From: Berkiella sp963803015
GTDB taxonomy: Bacteria > Pseudomonadota > Gammaproteobacteria > Berkiellales > Berkiellaceae
Assembly: GCA_963803015.1 (NCBI GenBank)
Contig: CAWDKV010000003.1
Coordinates: forward strand, 930,001 to 994,000
Reading direction: 5' to 3'
Length of the DNA: 64,000 nucleotides
Shown: one piece after another, positions 10,001 through 19,723 of the stretch
How positions within the stretch are numbered: position 1 is the first letter of the stretch
Layout of the letters: the number at the start of each line of letters is the position of its first letter
Program-made: the position numbers and the translations under genes
Notes under the pieces: model-generated
Told to the model about the DNA's origin: nothing
Database searches by the model: none
The model's input: the letters and a program-made list of their open reading frames with translations, nothing else

Positions 10001-10714
10001 AAACAGCATCGGCGAGGTTTAACTAGATTATATTTATTGCAATTGAGTGAAAAGTGTAGGTTGGCGAAAAGAAATATTACCCCAATACAAAAGAAAGCGT
10101 TGACCAAACTTTATAGTGCATGGGGGTCGGTAGAAGAGTGTTTTGAAGAGATATTTTACAATTGTGCCTTCTCCTTGTTTGTAGATAAGCATGAAGAGGT
10201 GCGTTCATCTGCACAATTTGAGAGCCAACTCCAAAGAAAGGGGGCGGAATTTTTATTAACCACTAATAGAATGCTGGCATTAGTATTCGATATTTTGCAA
10301 CAATATGCTGCCGTGCAGCAAAAGAGGCAAGTTCTAGAAAAACTGCCTGACACACGCTCTGCTTTATTAGATATAGAGAATCAGCTGCAAGCGTTATTGA
10401 GTAAACATTTCATCAAAGAGACGCCATTACAATGGTTAAGTCGTTACCCTCTTTATCTTAAAGCCATCATGAATCGACTAGAGGGGCTGCCACGTGCTGC
10501 GCCTCGCGACAAAACGCTGATGGCCGATATTCAAGTAGTCTCTCAAGCCTATCTAAGTAAGCTGCGAGCTAAACCAGATTATTTTGAAGACTCGGCTTCG
10601 GCTTTATTTGATTTTCGGTGGAAAATAGAAGAGCTTCGTCTTTCTTATTTTGCGCAAGGATTGCGTACTGTAGAACCTGTCTCTAAAATTAGATTACTTA
10701 AACTCTTGCAATAA
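7064..10714 (+). CDS. hrpA: ATP-dependent RNA helicase HrpA (DEAH box)
   Basis: 1216 residues against about 1300 in Escherichia coli. Walker A GETGSGKTT (31-39), DEAH at 128-131 followed by ERS, motif III SAT in VTSATID, motif V/VI ATNVAETSLT and QRKGRCGRVGPG, then the ratchet/OB-fold regions and the long C-terminal HrpA extension (DUF3418). It unwinds RNA and is linked to translation and mRNA processing, including rescue of stalled ribosomes. It lies 7 bases after the M61 peptidase. The protein is complete, with no frameshift. Confidence 0.95.
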   Translation: MQIIYPDLPIVEKKQAILEALKAHQVIVVAGETGSGKTTQLPKICLEAGFGSNGLIGHTQPRRIAARTVAIRIASELQTEVGSLVGYKVRFSDKTNPNSLIKIMTDGILLSEMQHDKMLSKYDCIIVDEAHERSLNIDFLLGFLKRILKKRSDLKVIVTSATIDVEKFSHFFENAPIIEIEGRTFPVEVKYVDPENVTPDTDPVLQIVDVVKEICVKGPGDILIFQSGEKEIRDLMQVLQDNIKEVELLPLFARLSVGDQQRIFTPGAKRKVIVATNVAETSLTVPNVRFVIDSGFARISRYQYRSKLQRLPIEPISQASANQRKGRCGRVGPGICYRLYTEEEFLTRPLYTEPEILRTNLAGVILKMLSLGIEQVTSFPFIDPPDNRYVKDGFTLLQRLSAVNLHNKITPLGRTLANIPIEPRLGRILLAGDQYGALKEILVIVSALSIADPRERPLEFQEKADLKHSQFMDEKSDFMTLVNLWHFVREQRKKLSHQKFRKLCRENFLSFIRICEWFDIYTQLLESCKELGLKLNQISADYSLVHKALLTGCIDKIGLKEEKANYQGARNLKFVLHPSSHLMKKPPLWVMAYEIVHTFKVYARTNAQVEVEWIEEVGQPLLKKQLFEPHFDKKRAQVVAFERATLFGLEISKRKVNYEKRFPREAREIFIQQGLVEEELDVSCEFYVKNKETLHSLQLLEERFRHRYHLVNDQLIYRFYDKKIPPDVASKTALLQWIKVQGEDSLIFRQEDVAALVLSEDILQSFPEYLMRNNQRLYLEYHYDLNSVEDGVTVLVPVSLLGLVQEDDFSWLIPGLRHEKIAAYLKALPKSYRTLMMPLNDFILRVKELLNPQQGTFQTALLQALQQLLKISFPITIWDKTQFAPYLHFHYKVIDEKGTLLAQGEDIHLLYETLKKQHPDFFTITHPLQAKDKLKWDFGVLPLSTLVSKNALNHTLYPACVDKQETVAVELFETEAAARKQHRRGLTRLYLLQLSEKCRLAKRNITPIQKKALTKLYSAWGSVEECFEEIFYNCAFSLFVDKHEEVRSSAQFESQLQRKGAEFLLTTNRMLALVFDILQQYAAVQQKRQVLEKLPDTRSALLDIENQLQALLSKHFIKETPLQWLSRYPLYLKAIMNRLEGLPRAAPRDKTLMADIQVVSQAYLSKLRAKPDYFEDSASALFDFRWKIEELRLSYFAQGLRTVEPVSKIRLLKLLQ

Positions 10715-10742
10715 ATGTGAGAGGAAGCCAAGGAAGGGTTTT

Positions 10743-13700
10743 ATGCATATTAAAAAAGTTAGAAAGATAATTCTAAGTTTATTATTATTTCTCCCTTCCT
10801 TATTCGTTTTTGCTAAGTCTAACTTGGATATACCCTCCAGCTTAGCCCCATGGCAAGGATGGGTTTTACATGGCGTAGAAGAAGAATTATGCCCTGTCTC
10901 TTATAACAATGCTGAACAACACTGGTGCGTTTGGCCAAGTAAATTGAGTTTAACGCTTGAACCAACGCATGGAAAATTTACACTCGAGGCGGCTCATTAC
11001 AACAAAGGTTGGGTACCCCTACCAGGTGATGATGAAGTCTGGCCTGAAAAAGTCAAAGTCAATAATAAACCCAACCCTGTCGGGCTCTTTCAAGGGCGAC
11101 CAGCCGTTTATTTAGAACCAGGCGACTATCATATCGAAGGGGAATGGCACTTCGATAAACTCCCAGATAATCTCACCATCCCACCGACCACGGGGATTGT
11201 TTCTTTAATTTTGGAAGGGAAAGAAATAGCGCAACCCGATAGAGATAAAATAGGCAAAATTTGGTTAAGAAAACCTATACAAGCTCAGACCGAAGCCGAG
11301 GCGTTCTCTTTCAAAGTCTTTAAGTTAATTGAGGATGAAATTCCGCTCATTGAAAATACACTTTTGCGCTTGACAGTTTCAGGACAACCCCGAGAAGTCA
11401 GTATTGGCCCTGTCTTAGATGCCAATACTTTACCAATGGCTGTGCGCAGTCCTTTGCCAGGCAAGCTTGAAGAAAATGGCATGTTGCGCCTGCAAATTAA
11501 ACCTGGTACTTGGGATATTATGATTCAAAGTCGAAATGTGAAAAGACAAGATATTTTAAGTGTTTCAAAACATCAATCGCCTTGGCCCAATGAAGAAGTG
11601 TGGTCAGTCAAAATGAATCCTTCCCTTCGCTTAATTGATATAGAAGGCGCGCCAAGTCTTGATCCCCAACAAACCCAAATGCCACCCGAGTGGAAAAATT
11701 ATCCAGCGTTTTTATTGCAAGAAGGCAAACAATTAAAACTGGTTGAAAAAAGAAGAGGGATTGAAACGCACCAAATTGAGCAATTGAATTTACAGCGCAA
11801 TATGTGGCTCGATTTTTCTGGAAAAATGCTCACCATCAAAGATAATTTAACCGGGAATGTGCAAAATCATTGGCGCTTACAAGTTGATAAAAACACACAT
11901 TTAGGACGAGTCAATATTGATGGTCAAGATAAACTTATCACCAAACTGAGCCCACAAGATCCAGATGGCGTCGAAATTAGACAAGGACAATTAAATTTAA
12001 CGGCGGTAAGCCAAGTGTCTAAAGGCGTGAAGCTTTCGGCTGTAGGTTGGGATTTCGATGTGCAATCACTTTCTACTTTGCTTTATTTGCCTCCAGGTTG
12101 GAAGCTATTAGGAGCAAGAGGGGTGGATAAGGTAACTGATGCATGGCTTGAAGATTGGTCACTTTTAGATTTATTTTTGGTTTTTGTTATCGCAGCATCA
12201 GTGATGAAATTATGTGGGAAAAAGTGGGCGTGCATTGCGTTGGTAACCTTAGCGCTTATTTATCATGAGAAAGGGGCACCTTTGTATAGCTGGTTAAACA
12301 TCATAGCGAGTATTGCTTTGTTAAATGTTATCCCAGATGGCACTTTTAAAAAGTGGATGCGTCGATATTATTATTTGAGTTTCGTGGTATTGATTGTTGT
12401 CTCTTTGCCTTTTTTAATTAAACAAGTGCGGGAAGCCATTTATCCTCAATTATCTGTTACTTATACTTACCCTCCTTTAATGGCGCAAGCAGGAGGAAGA
12501 TTAGAGCAAGAAGTATCTAATGCGGCGATGGGCCCCAAATCAAGAGCGTTACTGGCGGTTCCTGCTCGGAAAATGGGAGCAGTTTTGGCGCAAGCTTCCC
12601 CTGTGGCCCACGCTCCGGTAATACCGCTAGAAGATTATGATCCCAATGCCAAAGTACAATCAGGTCCTGGCGTGCCAGATTGGCAATGGGAGCCACATCA
12701 ATTAAATTGGAATGGTCCTGTGCTAAAAGATCAAATATTAAGTTTATGGATATTGCCAGCTAGCCTCGTTTCTATTCTTAAATTGCTACAAGTGGCTTTA
12801 GTCCTTTTGTTGATTTATGGCTTGAGCTCTTTTAGAACAAAACCGGAGAAAGAGCCAAACTCTTCTGCTTTAACGCAGAGTCGCGTGAGCAGCTTTTCTT
12901 GGCTTTGGTTCTTACCTTTTTTAGCATTACTATCAGGAACACCTCACTCTCTTTTTGCACAAGACAGTTTTCCTAATGACAAGTTGCTAGATGATCTAAG
13001 AGAGAGATTACTTGAGCCTCCTGGTTGTTTGCCTGATTGTGCCGAGATTTCTCGCATGCAAATTGATATAAAATTGAATCAATTAACGGTCAGGATGATG
13101 GCACAAGCTGTTACGGACACAGCCATTCCTTTGCCTAGCACGTTGGCGCAATGGATGCCGCAAACGGTGCTAGTCGATGGACAAGCGCAATCGAATTTGT
13201 TGTTTAGCGAAAATCAACAATTGATGCTCAAGTTGAGCCAAGGGGTGCATGAAGTCATTCTAACGGGTCCTATTGGCTTGCAAGATAAATTCGAAATATC
13301 TGTTCCTTTAGTCCCTAAAACGGTAGAAGCCACTACCGAGGGATGGAACGTCGAAGGTATTTTCCGTCAAAAGTTGCAGGGACAAAATGTTTATTTTTCT
13401 CGTTTAAAGCCGATGGATCAAAAAAACCAATTATTGCGTTTTGAGCCGGGTCGGATCCCTTCTTTTGTTCGTTTGCAACGCACGTTGCGACTTGGGCTTG
13501 ATTGGGAAATGGTGAGTGAAGTGACAAGACTATCACCCAACCAAGGAGCCATTAATTTAACCATCCCTTTATTACCTGATGAAGCTATTTTATCTGATAA
13601 AGTGGAAGTGAAAGACGGAAACGCTTTTATTGTGTTAAATGGTGATGAACAAAGAACCCTTTGGAAATCAAAATTAAAAATAGTGCCTCAATTAAACTTA

Positions 13701-14831
13701 ACAGCACTGGCGACCCCTAATGTCAAAGAAGTTTGGCAATTAGAAGCCGTGTCGCAATGGCATTGTGATTTTCATGGGATCCCTGTTATTCATCAACAAG
13801 ATCCGCAAGGAAAGTGGTTACCGACATGGGAGCCTTGGCCTAATGAAAAAGTTTCAATTGATATCACACGACCCGAAGGAGTGGCTGGCGCTACGCTAAC
13901 AATAGAAAACAGCCGCTTACAAGTTAGCCCAGGAAAAAGAGCGACTGAAAATACGCTGCGATATACTATGCGTGCTAATTTAGGGGGAACGCATAGCGTG
14001 GAGATCCCTTCGACTGCTGAAATAAAAGAAATATTAATTAATGGTGAGCGTCAGCCACTCAGTGCGGAGCAAGGTAAAATTACGTTACCGGTGAATCCCG
14101 GCATGCAAGACGTTGAAATAAGTTGGCGTGCTAAAGATGCCCTTCGCACTTTTTTTAAAACGCCGCGGGTGAAATTAAATGAAAAGAATACCAATAGTAT
14201 TATTGATTTACAGATAAGCAAAGACAGATGGATTTTAGGACTAGGGGGACCTCTTTTTGGCCCTGCGGTTTTATTTTGGGGAATGCTTGTGGTGGTTGCC
14301 CTCCTGTCTTTTGGATTGGGCAAAAGCAAGTTGACGCCCCTAAATGTTATCCAGTGGTTCTTATTAGCAACGGGGTTATTAGTGGCGTCGCCTTGGGCTG
14401 TGGTTTGTGCGGTGGCTTGGTTTGTCGCGCTTGATCAGAGAAAGCATCTTATTCCTTCCGTGGACCTTTATACTTTTAGATTCATTCAAGTGGGATGTAT
14501 TTTACTGACTATAGTTTTTGCAGTTAGTTTGTTTACAAGCATTTCTCACGGCTTACTGGGTGTCCCTAATATGCAATTAGGAGCCCCTAGCACGTCACTG
14601 ATTGAATCTCATTTCGATTTGCCTTCGGTGTACCAATTGCAATGGTACCAAGATACCAATTCAGATCTTCTACCACGAGCTTGGGTCTTTTCTCTACCGT
14701 TATTAGTCTATCGACTTTTAATGTTAGTGTGGGCTTTGTGGCTTGCTTTGTCATTATTAAAGTGGATGCGCTGGGGTTGGGACTGTTTTGCTAGCCAAGG
14801 ATTATGGCAGCAAAGTAACCCTATCAAGTAA
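10743..14831 (+). CDS. Very large hypothetical membrane protein
   Basis: 1362 residues, not recognised. A signal peptide (residues 1-25, LLLFLPSLFVFA) is followed by a beta-rich exported region to about residue 470. Then comes a hydrophobic cluster at about 475-560 (DLFLVFVIAASVMKL, YYYLSFVVLIVVSLPFLI), further segments near 670-745, a second exported region rich in short beta stretches, and at least five membrane segments in the last 200 residues. This suggests an inner-membrane protein with two large periplasmic domains. It follows hrpA by 28 bases with an AGGAAG-type site and ends the co-directional run; no terminator is obvious. No catalytic motif seen. Confidence 0.8.
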   Translation: MHIKKVRKIILSLLLFLPSLFVFAKSNLDIPSSLAPWQGWVLHGVEEELCPVSYNNAEQHWCVWPSKLSLTLEPTHGKFTLEAAHYNKGWVPLPGDDEVWPEKVKVNNKPNPVGLFQGRPAVYLEPGDYHIEGEWHFDKLPDNLTIPPTTGIVSLILEGKEIAQPDRDKIGKIWLRKPIQAQTEAEAFSFKVFKLIEDEIPLIENTLLRLTVSGQPREVSIGPVLDANTLPMAVRSPLPGKLEENGMLRLQIKPGTWDIMIQSRNVKRQDILSVSKHQSPWPNEEVWSVKMNPSLRLIDIEGAPSLDPQQTQMPPEWKNYPAFLLQEGKQLKLVEKRRGIETHQIEQLNLQRNMWLDFSGKMLTIKDNLTGNVQNHWRLQVDKNTHLGRVNIDGQDKLITKLSPQDPDGVEIRQGQLNLTAVSQVSKGVKLSAVGWDFDVQSLSTLLYLPPGWKLLGARGVDKVTDAWLEDWSLLDLFLVFVIAASVMKLCGKKWACIALVTLALIYHEKGAPLYSWLNIIASIALLNVIPDGTFKKWMRRYYYLSFVVLIVVSLPFLIKQVREAIYPQLSVTYTYPPLMAQAGGRLEQEVSNAAMGPKSRALLAVPARKMGAVLAQASPVAHAPVIPLEDYDPNAKVQSGPGVPDWQWEPHQLNWNGPVLKDQILSLWILPASLVSILKLLQVALVLLLIYGLSSFRTKPEKEPNSSALTQSRVSSFSWLWFLPFLALLSGTPHSLFAQDSFPNDKLLDDLRERLLEPPGCLPDCAEISRMQIDIKLNQLTVRMMAQAVTDTAIPLPSTLAQWMPQTVLVDGQAQSNLLFSENQQLMLKLSQGVHEVILTGPIGLQDKFEISVPLVPKTVEATTEGWNVEGIFRQKLQGQNVYFSRLKPMDQKNQLLRFEPGRIPSFVRLQRTLRLGLDWEMVSEVTRLSPNQGAINLTIPLLPDEAILSDKVEVKDGNAFIVLNGDEQRTLWKSKLKIVPQLNLTALATPNVKEVWQLEAVSQWHCDFHGIPVIHQQDPQGKWLPTWEPWPNEKVSIDITRPEGVAGATLTIENSRLQVSPGKRATENTLRYTMRANLGGTHSVEIPSTAEIKEILINGERQPLSAEQGKITLPVNPGMQDVEISWRAKDALRTFFKTPRVKLNEKNTNSIIDLQISKDRWILGLGGPLFGPAVLFWGMLVVVALLSFGLGKSKLTPLNVIQWFLLATGLLVASPWAVVCAVAWFVALDQRKHLIPSVDLYTFRFIQVGCILLTIVFAVSLFTSISHGLLGVPNMQLGAPSTSLIESHFDLPSVYQLQWYQDTNSDLLPRAWVFSLPLLVYRLLMLVWALWLALSLLKWMRWGWDCFASQGLWQQSNPIK

Positions 14832-14880
14832 CAGCGTTACTTCACTTTCATATCATTTAGTCGACATTTCCATTTGCATA

Positions 14881-14909
14881 TTGAAATGATGCAATCAGCG
14901 TTATAGTAT
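14881..14909 (+). promoter_or_regulatory. Candidate promoter of the porin gene
   Basis: TTGAAA (14881-14886) and TAGTAT (14904-14909) are separated by 17 bases, about 105 bases before the porin start, giving a long leader. The match is imperfect and other hexamers in this AT-rich gap are possible. Confidence 0.3.
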
Positions 14910-15016
14910 GTCTTCCTGCCAAAGTTGATTTAAGTTAAGTTTAAAAGTTTTTTTTGTACTTGTTTCTATGGCAGGTACCTCTATCCGTTATGCATTCTAA
15001 GTGGGAGTGATTGTAG

Positions 15017-16384
15017 ATGAGCAAAATGATAAAAAATAAACTAGCCTTGCTAGCTCTAGCGGGCTTAGGTGCCATTGCGTCCTCAGGATCTGCCATCGCT
15101 GGTATGATGGTTGACTCTAATGGTGGTTTGGAAGTCTTCGAATTAAATGATAAAAATTATTGGTTCAAAATCAGCGGTCGCTTATTTGTAGATCAAGCTT
15201 GGTTTGCAGAAGGAGAAGACGCGCCTTATGGTTTTCCAAGTGGCTCACAAATTCGCTCTGCATTAGTCACCTTTCGTGGTGGCGTCGGTGGTAACTGGGT
15301 TTATAAATTAGATATTAACTTGCAAGATGCACCAGGAAATCCCGGTCAATCAAAATTTGGCGAAGCATTCATTGGTTACAATCCTTGCCCACAATTATGG
15401 TTTGCAGTAGGTCAAGTGGGGATCCCATTTGGTTTAGAAGCTTGGACCAGTGGAAGCAATATTCCTTTTATGGAAATTTCTTTACCCTCAGAAGCTTTTT
15501 CACCTGAAAATGGCATAGGTCTGTATGCAGAATGGCATGGTAAAAATATCACTGCAGCAGGTGCCGTTTACCATCCTGGCGCAGGAAATGAAGAATATGG
15601 CGATATTATTGCTTCCCCACCTACCATAGGCGGAGTCTATGTGAATGGAGCAGGTCCTTTTGGTAGTAATCCCGGTAGTGATCCAGTTGGGGTTGCAGCG
15701 CGTTTTACTTTTGATCCTATTCACGATGAGCATACGGTCCTTCACTCCGGTATATCAGGTCGTTATGAAGATTTCCAAGATCATGCCAACTTCAATAATT
15801 TCTTTACTCGTACTGAAGTTCGTTCACGCCAATCTCCGACCATTTTCAGCAATATTCCGCCAAACTCTTCTAATGATCAAAATGTGTGGGGCGTTGAGTT
15901 AGCTGGCCGTTGGGGACCTTATATTCTGCAAGGCGAATACATGTGGGCTAACGTAAATAGAGATAGTTCATACCCACGTAATGATTTACGTAATCCAGGT
16001 GGAGATGTCCATTATCACGGTTATTATGTGATGGGATCTTGGGTTGTAACCGGAGAAACCAAAGGCTACGAATTTGATAGCGGTACCTTTACAAATGTTA
16101 AACCAAAATGCAGCAAGGGTGCATGGGAAGTCTTGGCGCGATATAGTTATTTAGATTTGCTAGATGCAAACTTCCCGCCTCCTCTTACCAGTATTGATTT
16201 TCCTGGGTCACTTTTTAGCACAGGCGTTGAGCCAAACGACATCGTTGGTGGCGTCCATAGTACAACACTCGGTGTTACATGGTGGGTTAATGAACACATT
16301 AGATTCATGGCTAACTATGTCTATATGGCCTTACCTTTAGATGATGTGAATGGTTTAGGTTTACGTGCTCAAGTTAACTGGTAA
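15017..16384 (+). CDS. Outer-membrane porin, phosphate-selective OprO/OprP type
   Basis: 455 residues with a signal peptide (KLALLALAGLGAIASSGSAIAG) and a beta-barrel body. FKISGRLFVDQAWF, SALVTFRGGVGGNWVYKLDIN and FGEAFIGYNPCPQLWFAVGQ are the pattern of the Porin_O_P family, and AVGQVGIPFGLEAW matches the family's RxGxxxxPFG strand. The last residue is Trp, the aromatic C-terminal signal for the Bam machinery. GGGAGTG site before the ATG. The gene is monocistronic, ended by a strong hairpin terminator. Anion preference is only family-level inference; it could be a major general porin. Confidence 0.88.
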   Translation: MSKMIKNKLALLALAGLGAIASSGSAIAGMMVDSNGGLEVFELNDKNYWFKISGRLFVDQAWFAEGEDAPYGFPSGSQIRSALVTFRGGVGGNWVYKLDINLQDAPGNPGQSKFGEAFIGYNPCPQLWFAVGQVGIPFGLEAWTSGSNIPFMEISLPSEAFSPENGIGLYAEWHGKNITAAGAVYHPGAGNEEYGDIIASPPTIGGVYVNGAGPFGSNPGSDPVGVAARFTFDPIHDEHTVLHSGISGRYEDFQDHANFNNFFTRTEVRSRQSPTIFSNIPPNSSNDQNVWGVELAGRWGPYILQGEYMWANVNRDSSYPRNDLRNPGGDVHYHGYYVMGSWVVTGETKGYEFDSGTFTNVKPKCSKGAWEVLARYSYLDLLDANFPPPLTSIDFPGSLFSTGVEPNDIVGGVHSTTLGVTWWVNEHIRFMANYVYMALPLDDVNGLGLRAQVNW

Positions 16385-16401
16385 GATAGTTAACCTAAGA
16401 A

Positions 16402-16428
16402 AGCCCTGCACTGCAGGGCTTTTTTTTT
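16402..16428 (+). terminator. Rho-independent terminator of the porin gene
   Basis: AGCCCTGCA and TGCAGGGCT form a GC-rich stem just 18 bases after the porin stop, followed by eight T residues. Confidence 0.92.
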
Positions 16429-16499
16429 AGGGGAAATAAGTTGGTACTTCTCTGGTGTGGGACTAAACTAATCATGTATACATTAACACGGGTAGATAA

Positions 16500-17477
16500 A
16501 TGTTACGTCGCATACTTTCTTTGTTACTTGCTAGCGCAGTCAGCATCCAACTTGTGGGTTGCTCTACTACGCAAGGTACAAAAAAAGATCCCTACGAAAA
16601 TTTAAATAGGGAAATCTTTGGATTTAACCAAACGCTAGACAAAGCACTTCTTCGACCTATTGCTTATGCTTATATGAGCTATTTGCCTCAACCGCTGCAA
16701 AGTGGTGTGAGTAATTTTTTTGATAACCTCCAAGAAATACCCACCGTTATTAACGATTTATTGCAAGGTAAAGTCGCTGATGCCGTGCATGATACAAGCC
16801 GCTTTGTTATCAATTCAACACTCGGTGTGATAGGAATTTTTGATCCCGCTTCTAGTTTAGGATTAGTTCGTCACAATCAAGATTTTGGACAGACGCTTTA
16901 TCATTGGGGTTATAAAAATTCGGCCTTTATTATGTTACCCATTCTAGGACCAAGTACGGTTCGAGATGGGATTGGTTTAACCACAGACTTTTTAGCTTTT
17001 AGTATTTGGCCTTGGATAGAGTCTGATTGGGTTTACGCTTTCATGGCGCTTGATTTAATCAATACCAGATCAAAATATTTACGTCATGAAAAAATATTAG
17101 ATGTCATCTCGATTGATGAATATTTGATGATACGGGATGCTTATTTACAACACAGAGAGTTTCGATTAACCGGCAAGAAGGATGGGATCGAAGACGAATC
17201 AGCATCTGCTATGGGCTCTAAAGTTTTAGACTCAAAAGATGAAACAATTGATGATAGTTTTTTTGAAGAAGAAAAAGTGGACGACAAGCACAAAAGTAAA
17301 GCAAGTGCTCCTGCGAAAGAGGCTACAGATTTGGACAAAAGTCAACCAATCAGTGATAAAGTGGAAAATGGTTCTAATTTAGAGAAAAAATCAAAAAGTG
17401 ACAAAATTTCTGATGAGGGGAACATAGGAAAATGGACAACGCCAGCGCATCAAACATTAGAGGGTCAACATCCATGA
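16500..17477 (+). CDS. mlaA: MlaA (VacJ) outer-membrane lipoprotein
   Basis: 325 residues. The lipobox LVGC puts the lipidated Cys at residue 22. DPYENLNREIFGFNQTLDK, the VFDPASSLGL-like stretch, DFGQTLYHWGY and LPILGPSTVRDGIG are MlaA hallmarks. MlaA forms a ring in the outer membrane that removes mislocalised phospholipids from the outer leaflet for retrograde transport. After the MlaA core (to about residue 230) there is a charged Ser/Lys/Asp/Glu-rich tail of about 95 residues, longer than usual and probably disordered. No mlaBCDEF here; instead the stop codon overlaps the start of a secretion ATPase (ATGA), so it is co-translated with the type I secretion genes. Confidence 0.92.
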   Translation: MLRRILSLLLASAVSIQLVGCSTTQGTKKDPYENLNREIFGFNQTLDKALLRPIAYAYMSYLPQPLQSGVSNFFDNLQEIPTVINDLLQGKVADAVHDTSRFVINSTLGVIGIFDPASSLGLVRHNQDFGQTLYHWGYKNSAFIMLPILGPSTVRDGIGLTTDFLAFSIWPWIESDWVYAFMALDLINTRSKYLRHEKILDVISIDEYLMIRDAYLQHREFRLTGKKDGIEDESASAMGSKVLDSKDETIDDSFFEEEKVDDKHKSKASAPAKEATDLDKSQPISDKVENGSNLEKKSKSDKISDEGNIGKWTTPAHQTLEGQHP

Positions 17478-19723
17478 AGCAACCTCCTGATAACGGCTCA
17501 AGTTATCCAGAAGAAGACAGTGAAGAACTGACTTTGCCAGGAGGAGAGGATTCTCATGCCAGTAGCCATGAAGATGTCCATTGGGAAATTCCACCCGCGC
17601 ATCATGTTGCCCATGATCCGTTATTAGGCTGTTTAGTTATTTTAACCAGATTGGAACATAATCCTTTTTCACCAGAAACCCTTATTGCGAGCCTTCCCTT
17701 AGTAGACAATAAACTAACGCCGGATTTATTTGTTCGCGCTGCTGCCAGAGCCGGTTTATCAGCACAGATAGTGTCAAGAACGTTAGAGGATGTTTCGCAA
17801 TTAGTCTTGCCGGCGGTGTTATTACTTAAAAATCGTCAAGCTTGTGTATTGGTATCCATCAATAAAGCAAAAAAGACGGCTAAAATTATTCAGCCAGAGT
17901 CAAGAGAAGGCGAGATTGAACTTCCTCTTTCTGATTTGGCAAAACAGTATTCCGGTTATGCTATTTTTGCTCGTCCGAGCTTTCGTTTTGATTTAAGAAC
18001 AGAAGAAGGATTTAAAGAACGTCCTAAGTCATGGTTCTGGGGAGTGGTTTCTACAACTTGGAAATTATATTCTGAAATATTAGTGGCCTCATTCTTTATT
18101 AATATTTTTGCGATTGCTTCTTCTTTATTTGTGATGAACGTGTACGATCGCGTTGTGCCTAATAATGCGATTGATACCCTGACGGTTCTTTCAATTGGTG
18201 TCATGATAGTCTTTAGCTTTGATTTCTTAATGAAAATGTTAAGAGGCTATTTTATCGATATTGCTGCGAAAAAGACCGATGTTCTGTTGTCGTCCAATAT
18301 TTTTGAGCAGATGATGGGAATACGGATGTCAGCAAGACCAGAATCAGTGGGTGGTTTTGCTAACAACATCCAGCAATTTGATTCCTTTAGAGATTTTTTT
18401 ACTTCAACCACCATTAGTACCTTGATAGATTTACCTTTTGTTATATTTTTCATGGTGATTATCTACGCTATCGGTGGCTATGTAGTGATAGTTCCTCTTT
18501 TAGCTGTCCCTCTCGTGGTTTTTGCAGGGCTTATGATACAAAGACCTTTAAATCAAATCGTGAAAGAATCTTATCGTTATTCGGGCCAAAAACAGGCTAT
18601 GTTAATTGAATCTTTGACGGGTGTAGAAACTATCAAAGGATTGTCTGCAGAAGGTCCGCTACAACGTAAATGGGAACACACCGTTGGCATGGCAGCAAAG
18701 CTTGGGACGAGAATCCGGGGTTTGTCACTCGCTGCCGTCAACTTTTCTGCTTTTACTCAGCAAGTAGCGGGGGTTTGTGTCGTTATTTTAGGGGTGCATA
18801 GAATTACAGACGGAGAGATGACCATGGGGGCGTTGATTGCCTGTACCATTTTAACAGGTCGTGCTCTTGCGCCTTTAGCCCAAGTCGCCGGTCTTTTAAC
18901 CCGTTATCATCAATCGGTTGCTGCCTTACAATCTCTTGATAATGTCATGAAAATGCCAACCGATCGTTTAAGAGGGCGCACTCCCTTACATCGACCGGTG
19001 CTAAACGGAGACATTCAATTTAAAGAAGTGAGTTTTACTTACCCAAGACAAAGCGTTCCTGCTTTAGCGGGCGCTTCATTTAAAATCTCTCCCGGAGAGA
19101 AAGTGGGCGTTATCGGTAGAATTGGCTCTGGAAAAACGACAATTGAAAGATTAATTTTAGGATTATATCAAGCATCTGAAGGTACAGTATTGCTCGATGG
19201 CACAGAAATTAGCCAGCTCGATCCTGCTGCTGTGCGACGCAATATCGGTTATGTCCCACAAGATATTATTTTATTCTATGGTTCGGTCAAAGATAACATT
19301 ACCTTTGGTGCGCCGTTTGCTGATGATATGTCTATTTTGCGGGCAGCAAAAATTTCCGGAGTAACCGAATTCATAGCTAAACATCCTCAAGGGTTTGATA
19401 TGCCAGTAGGAGAGAGAGGTGAAAAACTCTCCGGCGGACAAAGACAAGCTATTGCGATTGCCAGAGCTTTAATCTTAGATCCCCCCATTTTGGTTTTAGA
19501 TGAACCTACCAACATGATGGATAATCGCACGGAAGAAATATTTAAGAATGAACTGTTGAAGCAATCCAAAGATAAAACACTCATATTAGTCACTCATAAG
19601 GGATCGCTGCTTTCACTTGTCGACCGCCTCATTTTACTGGATGGCGGAAGAGTCATAGCAGATGGTCCAAGAGATTTAGTTCTTAAGGCTTTAGCCGAGG
19701 GGAAACTGCACTCCAATGCGTAA
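17474..19723 (+). CDS. Type I secretion ABC exporter with degenerate C39 domain (LapB-like)
   Basis: 749 residues from the ATG at 17474, chosen because it makes an ATGA overlap with mlaA and has a GAGGG site 9 bases upstream; an in-frame ATG at 17432 is possible. Order: acidic N-terminus; C39-like domain at about 45-165 lacking the Q...C catalytic Cys context (HDPLLGCLVILTRLE); six-segment membrane domain; ATPase with Walker A GRIGSGKTT (548-556), signature LSGGQRQ and Walker B ILVLDEPT. Inactive C39-like domains mark exporters of large RTX or LapA-type adhesins, where they bind rather than cut cargo. The HlyD gene overlaps its 3' end by 8 bases. Energises export across the inner membrane. 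Confidence 0.9.
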   Translation: MKQPPDNGSSYPEEDSEELTLPGGEDSHASSHEDVHWEIPPAHHVAHDPLLGCLVILTRLEHNPFSPETLIASLPLVDNKLTPDLFVRAAARAGLSAQIVSRTLEDVSQLVLPAVLLLKNRQACVLVSINKAKKTAKIIQPESREGEIELPLSDLAKQYSGYAIFARPSFRFDLRTEEGFKERPKSWFWGVVSTTWKLYSEILVASFFINIFAIASSLFVMNVYDRVVPNNAIDTLTVLSIGVMIVFSFDFLMKMLRGYFIDIAAKKTDVLLSSNIFEQMMGIRMSARPESVGGFANNIQQFDSFRDFFTSTTISTLIDLPFVIFFMVIIYAIGGYVVIVPLLAVPLVVFAGLMIQRPLNQIVKESYRYSGQKQAMLIESLTGVETIKGLSAEGPLQRKWEHTVGMAAKLGTRIRGLSLAAVNFSAFTQQVAGVCVVILGVHRITDGEMTMGALIACTILTGRALAPLAQVAGLLTRYHQSVAALQSLDNVMKMPTDRLRGRTPLHRPVLNGDIQFKEVSFTYPRQSVPALAGASFKISPGEKVGVIGRIGSGKTTIERLILGLYQASEGTVLLDGTEISQLDPAAVRRNIGYVPQDIILFYGSVKDNITFGAPFADDMSILRAAKISGVTEFIAKHPQGFDMPVGERGEKLSGGQRQAIAIARALILDPPILVLDEPTNMMDNRTEEIFKNELLKQSKDKTLILVTHKGSLLSLVDRLILLDGGRVIADGPRDLVLKALAEGKLHSNA

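Noticed and set aside
9793..10353. Open frames on the minus strand opposite hrpA
   Set aside because: No ribosome-binding sites or family features; they mirror the codon pattern of hrpA, which is complete.
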